NCBI GenBank assembly: GCA_008921705.1
Contig: VFFE01008918.1
Span: forward strand, 2,633,028-2,697,027
Direction of reading: 5' to 3'
DNA from: Burhinus oedicnemus
Taxonomy: Eukaryota; Chordata; Aves; Charadriiformes; Burhinidae
Length of the DNA: 64,000 nucleotides
The notes under the pieces were generated by a model, which made no database searches, was not told where the DNA came from, and saw only the letters and a list, made by a program, of their open reading frames with translations. Both the position numbers and the translations under genes were made by a program. Below are positions 1 through 11,600 of this stretch, piece after piece. The first letter of the stretch is position 1. Each line of letters begins with the position of its first letter.

Positions 1-223
1 TAGCAAGGTGGGGGTCAGTCTCTTCTGCCAAATAACAAGTGATGGGATGAGAGGAAATGGCCCCACATTGCACCAGGGGAGGTATACGTTGGATATCAGG
101 AAAAACTTCTTCACTGAAAGGGTTATCAAACATTGAAACTGGCTGCCCAGGGAAGTGGTGGAGTCACCATCCCTGGAGATATTTAAAAGATGTGTAGATG
201 TGGTACTTAGGGACACGGTTTAG
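1..223 (+). pseudogene. CR1 ORF2 C-terminal remnant
   Basis: This is the last part of the CR1 ORF2 polyprotein (endonuclease plus reverse transcriptase), whose C-terminal tail carries the familiar LDIRK and [12 protein letters not shown] motifs. In this frame the LDIRK stretch is at about 92-108 and the normal TAG stop is at 221-223. A premature TGA lies at 134-136, where the family normally has a tryptophan codon, a single-base change. The fragment is therefore dead even if the upstream part outside the window were complete. Confidence 0.85.
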
Positions 224-318
224 TGGTGGTTTTAGCAGTGTTAGGTTAACAGTTGGACTTGATGATCTTAAAGGTCTTTTCCAACCTAAATGATTCTGTC
301 ATTCTATTATTCTATGAT
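1..318 (+). mobile_element. CR1 LINE 3' end, cut by window edge
   Basis: This is the 3' terminal part of a CR1 retrotransposon, reading forward and entering from outside the window. The first part encodes the end of ORF2, the 3' UTR follows, and the copy ends in degenerate ATTCTATG-type repeats at about 297-318, the usual CR1 terminus with no poly-A tail. The UTR wording, with a 'ttaggttaacagttggacttgatgatctt' type of sequence, places it in the same 3'-tail group as the copy at 14592-15597. Assignment to CR1 is secure; the subfamily was not named because no alignment could be run. Confidence 0.93.
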
Positions 319-3300
319 TTTAAGCCTTAAGGTTTTGATCACGAGAACAGGTAGATATATGAAAAACTTTTCCATGTGTAAGAAATCAAAATTTTAATAC
401 AATTCTTTGCATAATCATTTAGCATTTCAGAGCCCCGTTTTTCAGAAATGAAGACTGAAATAGCAGGGGTCATTGTAGTATTCCCTGTACTGTTATTCAA
501 ATCAAAAGACACTTAAAAAAAGGAAAAAGTTCCAAACTCACAGGCCAACTACAGTAACAAAGTATGCTCAAAAAACTCAAGACTATTGACATCTAAATAC
601 ACATTAAGATATTTTATGCTTGAGATCCAGAGAACAGATAACCAGAAAGAAGAGGTCTTGGAGTTTGTTCACCCTTCTGCCACTAACTGAATTCATAGGT
701 TTGAGTCAATTAACCTTTCCATGTTTCCATTTGCACTTGTTTAGAAAAGGGAGAATAACACTCATTGACCTCAAAGCAGGGTGTAAGAACTGATACGGAA
801 GACCTCAGACTATCTCGGATGAAAAGTAGTGTTTAGATGAAAATGTGGTTCTCCACTCTCCTTTACCTTGGTCTCATAGTGATGTAACACCTTCAACTTC
901 CTGTAAAGAAAATTAACTGATAGTGTTTGCTCTTTTTCAAATGGTCTCTATGACTTCATCAGACATAAAAGCATTGCCTCTTGTTCCCAGTAGGCCCTAA
1001 ATTTCTTAGATTACTGCTGAGCAGTAATTTGCCTAATTGTGAACAAAATAAACAAACATTCTTCTAATTGGATTTTTAATTGTAAGTTTTCTATGTATGT
1101 GAATACACACACACTCAGAACACAGTGAAGAGAGAGATTATTGGGGAGGGGGATGTATTATATTTGTGGCCTGTCTGGATGTTTTCTCTCACCAACACAG
1201 AAAGTAAAGTAATTTTCAAAGTCAGGATACAGAATTAGAAACTGAGTGCACAATCTTAGATTACCTCAGAGAGTCCATTTGTTATCTACTGTTAGCTCAT
1301 ATGGGTGCATTCAGCAAATTTATAGCTGTTTCAAGGGAAACAAGTACATGGTGTGACCTTGAAAATACATTAAAGAAAAGACCCATTCCTTAGTTGTGGC
1401 TATACTTGGCAAAGCATATAAATGGAGATATATGTGTATAACGTGACAGTTTAATTCTGCCATTGATTATTACCTAGAGACGTAGTTTCTTAGGGTCGGT
1501 TATGGCAATCCCAGTGTGATTCTAATAGCATCTCTGGAGTCTGTGCCCTATAAAGTGCCGTAGGGCATTACAACGGTATACCTGGCCATGCAATAAATGC
1601 TCACATAACATTAAGGGAAGCTGTCTACTTAGCACTGACTTTAAGTATATTCTAAGCTGATTAAACTATACTAGTGAGGCTGGGTTAGAATTTGACCCCA
1701 CTTATCCCCTCTGAAAAAGTGGTATTCTGCTGAGCAAAGGCAGTTATAGACGTATTCACTCACCGCTGAAGCAGAGCTGCATTTTTCTGTCATCAGAATT
1801 CATATTTGCTCCATGCTTTGTACAGTAATTTGATGAACTGTTACCTGGCATGAACATAAACACATTTCATTTGAGGTTTTGACACTTATTCATTTCAAAG
1901 TAGTGTTCTGGAAAATTCCCAAAATTAATATTAAATTAATCAAAAACCCAGCAATGATCCTTAAGTTCTCTTTAAGTATGTGTACATAAGCATCCATGTA
2001 AGGACCTGTCTTATAGTATAATGAATGAGACAAAGCTGTATTTCTGTATTTGTGTACATACATATATGCATGTATGATAATAATATTACTAGAGTGGTAA
2101 ATCCATGCTGCTTGTCCACTAAAGTAGCAACTGGTTTGAATGTCCTCATGTGATTTTCTATCAGTCATTCCCACATTCAATTAAACTACAGATGAATTAT
2201 GAGAAACAATGCAGAAGAAGCATAAAGTATGAAGTGTTACACCTTCTTTAATAATTGTTTGCAATAAATCAACCAGTGATGAAATAAAAACTTACAAATC
2301 TACTGAAGCCACATGCCATACTTGGTATTTTTATATAGGTATATATATGCACACACAAATACATAGGTGGGGACTACTGAATAGGGTTTTATGCCATACA
2401 GTAAGTTCACACCAAGTTTCATTGTGACTCATAAACATCCTTTAGAAGACACTAAAAAACAAAAAAAAGAGCACTAGAAGAGCACTAGACAAAATGGAAG
2501 TGAATTGATTCTGTGCTTTGAATTCCTATCACAGAACTGCTGGTTGTACTTTAACCTTGGAATAGGTATTGATTGACATTTACCACAGGGGACTTCATTA
2601 CTTTACACTAGTATATCTGAATGTAAAATGGTGTTTTCTAAATACGGAGAGACACTATCTTCTATGCAGCAATACACTCACACATTTATCTATGGCACAC
2701 TGGGGCACTCATTGTGACCTGGTCCCCAGGTTGCCCAGAGTAGGTAGCGCTAGTGCGTGCACTGGCTTCTGTTAGGAATATTCATCTTTATTTCTTTTTC
2801 ATGGAGATTAGGATGTAAGTAGAAGAGGAGGAGCAGGCAAGGTCACTTTAAGTGTCACCTCAGCATGTAACTCAGATGATGCATAGACTGAGAATGCAAA
2901 ATTGCTTTTAGGTTTTCTGGCCTAGGCTTAGTGCTGAAAACCATCTCCCTCTCCGTACTCTGCTGGTTAACTAAGGTCAGGTAAGGTACTCAATCTATAC
3001 AATATAATCTTCAGTCAATGAAGAAGCTGAAGGAACTTCAGTGTTTGAATCAATCTTCTTTTTTCCATTAAAAAAGACATTAGTTTCATTATGGAGATAT
3101 TTATTGACCTTTGAATAGGTCTTTCCCACCAGATGGTGAAGGTGATTGTGGGAAGGAAGCTTTTTGCTTTTAAGTATTACAAGCGCACACAGGAGTGACA
3201 AGATTTTTTTGGTATCTACTCCTAAATATTGAAATCTCTTTGTCCTGAAAAAAATTACTATCTTCTATTGAAAGATAAGAATGCATTATTTACTGAAATA

Positions 3301-4940
3301 AACAGGAGGGCAGCTAAAAACTTGCCTAAGGATTTCTTAAGTAGGCATGCTATTTCTAGAAAATATGCTTTAGTACATTTAAAAGACTCATTTCTTACCA
3401 GAACTTGTATGTGACTCTCATTTCATTTTAAAAAAATCTGCAATCATGTCTTTAAGACTACTTACATAAATAGACTAACCTGGAACAAGATATTTATAGG
3501 ATCGTGCTCATGGAGTATAAATATTAAATTTATCAATAAAGCAACTGTAGCAAAATTCTACAGTAATCTAACTCAAACTTCGTTTCAACCCAAGGTTTAC
3601 TGAAACAACCGAGATAAATTAAGTCTGTCTGAATGATCTTCAGGTCCTTCCTGTAGCAATGTAGATGAATGTAGATGAAGGTTGCCACGTACAAACTGCT
3701 TCCTTTTAATCCTGTCCATATAAACTCAGTTTAAAATTCCACTTCAGCATCCTCCATTTACAGCTATTGTAACGATGCTGCAGAGCGAAGACGCTAGCTC
3801 TTAGATAAGTGACTTTCAGAAATGGCAAAGATTTAAACTAATAACTAAGATTAAGCAGGTAGATTACATAGCATGAATGCAATGCACTTTTATTGTGAAA
3901 TCTCGCTAATAACAATTGTCTGTATACTGCACTTACCTCTCTCTCAAATTACCGAAATCCACAACCCCATACAGAGACCATTATAATCTGGTCCTAAAGG
4001 GATAAATTAATTAGTAAAGAGGGGTCAAAGAAAAATAAAAGTTTACCAAATTTTTTTAAGGAAGAAAAAAATATCTTTTTTATTTCAATTGTAGTTACTT
4101 CACACATTAAGGAGCCAACTGGGATTTAACAGACTGAGTCTATATAACAAATAGCAGGTATTTGTATTGTATTCAGGTATTGTATTCCTTCTGGTGAGTC
4201 AAATAGCCTATTCTGATGCTTTCAACTGCTTTCCCTGTCTACTGAGAATTTCTGAGTGGGTCATGAAAATTCTCTGAGGTAATCTCCTACATCCGGGTGA
4301 GCTTTCCTAATGTCTTAGCAGAATTGATTGCACCTCAATAAACACTAAGGACATTTTTGCCCCCAAAATGTCTTTTGTATGTGACAATATATTCTTGGCA
4401 TTCATATATAAGTGCAATCTAAAGAAGTGGCCTGTAAGTCCCAATGAGAAGTTCTCAGTAGCTAAGTGTCTTGTGTTTTGTCTAACGTTTCTCTATATCA
4501 TCTTTAATAGATGGTCCAGGAGTGCTGCAATACCTCTTGAGGAAAAACAGGCCAGGACATGAATAGAGAGACTTCCATCTAATATAAATCTACCTTGTAT
4601 AGTAAATTCAGATTCCTTAACTGCACAGTCAAGGAAAATTTCACAGGAGGTACTGCATATATACCTATGTATACCTAAGGACCTATCACCCTAGTGTCTA
4701 ACTATACCAATTTATTGTACTCTTTTATGGGGCTTTCTGAATGGGTCAGTGAAGGTGGTAGGAGCTTTTCAATGAAATCTACAGGGAAACTTTTTTGCAG
4801 TGAGGGTCACAGCATTTAGCTATTGTTATACATAAAGCAAATATATAGCACTAGTAAAGCGTAAAAAGTATATATCACTCTTCACCTTGTTAAAAAAAAT
4901 TAACGTCTGAACAAAATACCCTGAAGTCTCTCCCTCTGTC
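319..4940. other. AT-rich non-coding stretch, no gene seen
   Basis: No exon, RNA gene or recognised transposon was found here. Open frames do not exceed 96 codons, carry no known motif and match what this base composition gives by chance. Small local structures are present: a short CA run near 1104-1118, a TA/CA run near 2337-2362, a near-exact 12-13 bp tandem duplication at about 2467-2492, and an 11 bp tandem duplication at about 3658-3679. A small patch near 2695-2770 is richer in GC than its surroundings. Confidence 0.6.
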
Positions 4941-5004
4941 TCACACACACACACACACACACGTGCCTGCACACACACACACACAGAGTGTGTGAGTGTG
5001 TGTC
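4941..5004. repeat. Compound (CA)n/(GT)n microsatellite
   Basis: A CA-dinucleotide run at about 4942-4962 is broken by 'gtgcctgc', resumes at 4971-4985, then switches to a GT-rich run at about 4987-5003. The CA and GT halves are reverse complements of one another, so a single strand could fold back into a hairpin. Such alternating purine-pyrimidine runs are also known to be able to adopt Z-DNA. Length is likely to vary between individuals. Confidence 0.95.
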
Positions 5005-8000
5005 TATCTCTTGCTTTCGCTGGGATTCTTACCAGGGGAAAAAAAAGACAAATTTAAAAGATGAATGGGTTGATCTGAATCATGATTGTGCACATCAAGA
5101 TTATTAAAGGGCTTAAGGTTGATTTCTTTTCCTCTGCTTTTAACTACATTCACAAATTACATAGTTTATTTTTTTTTTTAGCAAACTGATTTCTTTGTCC
5201 AAAAAAGAAATTAACCAGAATACACACTTGTTTCTAATTCCTGTCTACATAGTTACTTAAAAGAAAGCACTCAAGTATTACCTGAATATGCAATGTTGTA
5301 TGAATAAAACTTACATTTTTTCTGTAAGCATTTGTCTCTCCTTGTAGTTATTTGTTGAAATACTTAATAGCCAATTAGAAATCTATTTCTCTGTCAGTTA
5401 AAATCCATAATTCGTTGGATGTGATATCATAATTGCTCATTTATAATCTCAAACATTGCACATCATTGCAGTTTGGAAATGATTCAGAATTGTTTTCCAA
5501 TTATGAATAAACTTAATTGCTTGGAAAACATACTGTCTCTTACAGTCTCATAGAAGCTGGCATTGGGAGCTAAGATGACACTACTCAAAGTTCTGCAGCT
5601 CATAATTTAGCAGTTTAAATGCACAGTTAAAATTTTATAGATATACATCAAGACCAATGGTGCTATTCATACCCTGCAGATGCAGCATTTGAAGCCTAAG
5701 TCAGGGCTATGGTGATGATCAGATAGTGACAGTGATTTGCCTTGGGTCACAGTCTCCAACTCACTGACAAACATGGTGTTTCTTACTCTAGAAAGTTCAC
5801 CAGACTAAAGGGACAGTAAGAAACAATTGATCCACTCTTCTTTTCCTTGTTCATGCTCTAGAGACTTATTAGCCACCAGAAAAGTATTTGATTGTTCTTA
5901 CCCTCTGGAGACTAATGTCTTATATCAATCTCTCTCAACAAAATGTGTAGGAGGAAACTCTGGAAATTGAGATCTCTGTCAAGATTTTCCTTGCTGACTT
6001 AAAAATATGTGTTAAAGGAGCCATGGAGTCATGCAGAACGGTTACCTGTAAAAAAGATGAGAGATAAGATTAAAAATATTGCCCTTTTCAATCTGCATTT
6101 TCTATGATAGTTTGAGACTTGTATCATGACTACTTGATATCCCAGGCTTGTTGGTAAATTTGCCAGGGCCTAATATTTATATGATGAATCCTATAGTAAG
6201 GTTGTTTGTTGTAAAGACAGAAGCCCTGCCAATGTTGAAATGTGTCTTACAGAGACCCTCCTCTTCTGTCTCCTTTTGAAGAAGGAAAAACATTTTGCTC
6301 TGATTGACAGAGATGTCATTAAAATTTGATTCTTGGTTCCTGTTTCAAATACCTGAAGTGTGGAACTGTCAGAAGACCACACAGAAAATCAACTACCTCT
6401 GAAACCTGTTAAACTGGGCTATTTGCAAGCACAATTACAAAACAATCCCATACAAAACAGTCACCCAATCTGGAGAACTATTTGTTCCTCAGAGGTGTAG
6501 CTGAAACAAGAAATACTGATACACAAACATAATGACAACCTGGCAAATGGTTGCCTAATCTGTTCGTAAAACTCTCCAGTGGCAGAAACTCCATGGTGAG
6601 TCATTCCTTAACTAACTCTGATCTCATACCTTATAGATGAGATCATAACCTCAGTATCTAAAATAATGCATGAGTGAAGCATAGGTATGAGAAACTCTAT
6701 AAAAATTTGGGGGTTTTGTATACTTTCAAAATATGTAAATGAACGCACTTTTTAAAAAGAGGAATTTTCTCTTGGCCAACTTTCCTACATTGAATATTTC
6801 AGCGACCTCACCCTCACCTCCACATTATACCTCTAAATAAAAGCATATCTTTAAACTTAAGGCACTCTACTTTTGTTCCATCTGAAGACAGAGAAAGCAA
6901 TGATTAATCAGTGAGAAGCCACAGCTCTCTTCCCTCAAATAAACCTGAGGGATCAAAGGAGGAGACATAATACAGTTATATTGTAAAAATGTAGCAATAT
7001 CTCACAGTATATTGCTAGATTTGACACTTTTTATGTAATCACTCTGCTGTTTCCAATACAAAATACCTGTTTGTGAGATTTTCTTTTCAGTATTCACTAA
7101 AATAGACTTTATAAGATATCATAGCTGGTGTGACTGTGCAAATAAAGTTCACTTACAACTTCAGAGCAGAAAGGTTACGATGAGATCCCAACTCAAAAGC
7201 ATGTCTTACAGGTGAGACAAGTAGGAATAGATTCCCTTTCTTACAAAAACTGCATATTGAACATGGAGCATATGCTCTGACATTTAGAAAATGTTTCTAT
7301 TCTTCTCTATCATGCCTACTTAACATAGCTCTGTCTCATGAATATATAATTTACTATTTTCCAGTGATAATAGAAAGCAGAATGGAGAACATAAAAGCAT
7401 TCAAAAGAGCAGGAATGTGAAAGGTAAGGTTGCAACCTCAGATACATGTCTCTAGCAGCTGATGTTACTCTGATTTTACTCAGATAATCAGAATTCACAA
7501 GTCACGTACATAAATAAAAATCTATAAAAATTATCACATGACTCAAAGCACAGAGCAGTAACAAAATATACTTAAATCAGGCTGAAGAAGTTCAAGCAGC
7601 TCAGGTTGTAATATATACGTATTCTGGCTATGTATTTAAGACCTCCAGGTTATATCTTCTGAATTTGGCTAAACGTTTGTCTAATGGAATGCTTATAGAA
7701 GTAGTTGTTACTTCATCTTTCAAGTCTTTCCTCTCAAAAGTTCACTGCAGTTGTCATTCAATGTGGCAGAATGGACAATTTCTGCTCTCAAAGAGAGTAT
7801 CCAAAACCTGAAAAAAAAGAGAAATTGCAAAGAACATTTCCTGAAAAAATTATGCAGTGTTATGTTTTTTTCACGAGCAGTGAATAAAGTTAAAATGCAA
7901 CTCAAAAAATGCAAAATCTGTTACTGGGCATATTGCTCAATTCACCAATCTTAAATGAGGCATATTAACTGAAGGTGAGCACTGGAAACTTAAAGAAAAG

Positions 8001-8483
8001 AGCTGCAATTCTGGTAATACAATTTGGTCTCTTTCATACTAAAAACATTAAAGAAATGCAGATGATGAAAAATATAGAGGGTATCCAAACATTCATTTTT
8101 ATATCAATTCAGTGCCATACCACTTCTGAGTACATCTCAGGCAAGAAAGCAAATGGAAACTACAACACCATGTATAAAACATATTTTGCAATATAGATGG
8201 ATTAAACCCAGTGCCATTGACCTATAAAGACTGTGCATGTGTAGGGTGTTGCTTGTTTGAAAAAAGATGATAGATAGAATAAATTATGCACTTAGTAAAT
8301 AGAGAAACAGCATTTTCAACAGCATGCCTCATAGAACGGGGAGATTAGAGAAAGCGGAGGAAAGAGTCTGGGTCAGCATTTGCCAATGGTATAGTCTGGG
8401 AGAACATTACTTTTCTACTTGCTATCTATAAGTTCTGTATTTCAGTCCACTATTAATAATAATCATTTATCTAAACTTCCTTC
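5005..8483. other. AT-rich non-coding stretch, no gene seen
   Basis: No coding exon, RNA gene or clear transposon was recognised. Open frames on both strands are 60-73 codons long, with no motif and heavy use of lysine, asparagine and phenylalanine as expected from AT-rich DNA. A short poly-T run sits at about 5168-5179. Confidence 0.55.
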
Positions 8484-8600
8484 TTGTTTTGTTTTTTTTG
8501 GGGTTTCTTTTTTTTGGGGGTGAGGTTTGGGAGGTTTTTTTTGTTTGTCTTGGTGGTAGGTTTGGTTTAGCTGAGGTTTTTTTTTTGTTTTGTTCTCTTT
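8484..8600. repeat. T/G-rich low-complexity tract
   Basis: The plus strand is almost entirely T and G for over 100 bases, with T runs of 6-10 separated by G runs of 2-5. The minus strand is correspondingly A/C-rich, which explains a spurious lysine/proline-rich open frame there. It could be the decayed tail of an insertion or a slowly evolved low-complexity run; nothing next to it identifies a parent element. Confidence 0.85.
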
Positions 8601-11600
8601 ATTCTTCTTGAAGCCTGTGATTTGGCAGGATAGTCTTTCAGGTAACATTAAGATAGTTAAACCAATGTTTTGTCTATTATCTCTTGTTTAGGGATATCGG
8701 TGTAGTTTAAAGCTATTGTTTCGATGGGTTTGAGGGTGAATTTGTTTTAGAATTTCTGGATTGTTTCTTGTGTTCTTAATTTCCCCATGTCTGCGCTTTA
8801 TTTCTGCTACTTGTTTTCTCATGTGCAATCCAGGGCCAAATTTAACCCTGATTTACATCTCTTACTGTTTTTTTGCATAGGATTGTACAGAATGCTAAAT
8901 TTTGTTCATCACTTTCTTCTTCCCCATAGCAGATTTTTACAGATTTAAAATGCTAGGAAATTCTTAACATGGGCTACATTCAATTCCATGTAAGGAGAAA
9001 GCACAAGAGCTGTGCACAATTTAAGTCTCCCTCAACAGTGTCAGAAAAGGCTGATCTAGGATTTCATAAACAAATTGACCTTGTGCTGTCCTCTGCATCA
9101 GGGTGAACTTCACCCTATAGCAATAATGGCAGTAGTAACAACAGCAATTGCAAACAGTGCTATTGGACTGCCACCAGCCAGGGCAATTTCCAGACAGCTA
9201 CTATACAGCTCAAATCACTGAGCAAGCAGATGCTTAGCAGGTTACTATTATATCTTTCAGTTATTGACAAAGAAAATCTCCTGGGCACCACCAGGGCACC
9301 TATCACCGTAGAAAAGCTGCTTAAAACGGAAACTATCATGAAAAATTACTCAAAAAAAACCACCCAAAAACCTAAACCAGAAAACAAGACTGCCAAAATC
9401 CACACAGCAGGGAGCAAACTATTATGGTGCACCTCATATAGGCCAGTGTTACAGAGTTCTTCAGGATATATAGTGGCAACAGAAAGATCAAGAAAGGAGT
9501 TGCAATACCATCTCAGAAAAGCTGCTTGATTTCTTCTTGCTGAGGATTTGTCAGAAGCTTCAATGCTTAAATTTGTAGCTAGCCTGTACTAGGGAAAGAC
9601 TGAAAGGTCTTTTTTGTTTGTTTTTTGTTTGCTGTGCAAACGTTTAAGAATATGTAAGGAAAGGGTGAAATGATAGATTGATACTCGGATGTTTACAATG
9701 CAAATATATAGAAAGGGAAATAAAGAAATCTTCTGAAGCAAAATTCATTGACTTGCTCGAATGGCAAAACCCATTCAGAAGGAGTCCCTTTGTATGAGCA
9801 ATTTTTATTCCTGCCTCTGCATTTGTTAATCCACCATTTTATGCAGATGTCTGAATTTAGAACATTTCTGGAAAACTAAATACTTGTTCTAGGAAAATTT
9901 AACCACAGACCATATTACTCTACAGATGATTACCTAGGCCAAATAGGGGCTTGAAAGCTTCTTCTAATATCTTTGAAAGAGTTTAGATTGTGAGGGATTC
10001 CCAGAATCCATCTGTTTTTGTGCCACAGGAAAAATAGTACTTGAGTCTCTTGACAGTTCAATTCCTCTGTGTTGATTTAATTGAGGTAAAGATCTACTAT
10101 CTGCAACTTATCTGACAGCTGGCCATGCACATGAAATTGCAAGTACCATACTAAGTCACAAGTTCTAAACCAAAAGAAATACATAAGTAGAAGAGAGAGT
10201 TTGTTTCAGAGTTATTCCAAAACTGGGGCAAAATTCTACAGGGGTTTTGGGCTTGAACAATCTTCCCTACCAAATTGTCATATTTGAAGATTTCTGTATA
10301 CAGATAATACTGTATCTTTTATTTCACCGTAAATGTGGAGACATACATGCATACATATACATATGTATATGAATGTATATTAAAAGCACGTAAAATACTG
10401 CCTTTTTGTATTCTAGTATTTCACTGGGAGATCCTCAAGGTCTATGACTATATGACAATAGGAAGCTACACAGAACAAAATGGGATAAAATAAAATACTC
10501 AGACACAGATCAGCCACTAGCCACCTATTCAGGAATATAAAGATGCTGACTTACAAAAGTGTTAGGACACATGGAGTTTGTGAAGAGTTCTTTGCACAAG
10601 AATGTTTGGTAACATTAGTAATACAGTAGTTAATATAGTAATTTGGGTTTTGCCTAAATTTCTATGAATCAAGTATTAGTTTTTCCTGCAGATTATTTCT
10701 AAACCACTTCTGAGAGCAGAATTTTTATTTTTAAATTGCAGTTTATTTTTAGGCAGTGATAGGCATTTGTAATACTTTAAATGGGTTATCTGCAAACAAA
10801 ACCCCTAAACTTGATGGGTTTCCATTAAAAAAAAAAATCATATTTATATTACATAAAAATACGTGAGAGTGCAGTGTGTACTGTCATACTGATGTTGATC
10901 AGCATGCGAAAATTGCATTGAAAATTATGAAAATTACTATTAATTGTTAAAATTATACATTTTCATAAATGTCATTCTATTTTTAAGTGAATTAATTTTC
11001 ATGGAATGGATATGGGAAATTCTTACAGCACAGAAAGAAATCAGAAATAGAATCAAACTTAAAACAAATATTTCATTTTGTAATGAAATATTAAGATTAT
11101 TATCTTGTTTACATTTTTCTTAATTGTAAGCAAATGTGAAATGAAATTAAGAGCATGTTGCCAACACGTTTAAATGGAAAATCAGGAGCAACTGACAGAA
11201 GAGTCTTTTTATCTACATAAGTGTGACATGTCCTCTCATGACATATATTGAGCTCTGTCAGGAGACTTGAATGTACAGTAAGCTTTTCTTGCGTGAGTGT
11301 TAGCTGGGATGAGATTTTTCCCCTCCATTCCTAGCTGACAAAGCTGTGTTCACAGTACATTATAGCATAGGCCTGGCTTTATTCATGATACATAAAACTA
11401 AAAACATGCATGAGTCTTTGCAATATTGATGCCTTTGATTTTAAGACCTGTAAGACCATGTCTGCGTTTTCAATAGTGTTTCGTTTATAGACACTTCATT
11501 AGTCCCTGGTTCCCAAGTGAGTCTCTAAAGGACTGCAGAAATAAAAATTATAATTAAAAGTAATAGGTATTTACGAAATGTGTGGAGCAACTTGCAGGAA

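Noticed and set aside
1890..2180. 96-codon minus-strand open frame
   Set aside because: No motif and a nested alternative frame on the same strand; typical chance frame.
8832..8860. 'gggccaaatttaaccctgatttaca' as one end of a palindromic repeat
   Set aside because: The opposite arm could not be found within the following few hundred bases, so a repeat boundary cannot be supported.
9230..9529. 99-codon plus-strand open frame
   Set aside because: Rich in lysine and threonine from AC-rich runs, with no family motif or coding context; length is unexceptional for this base composition.
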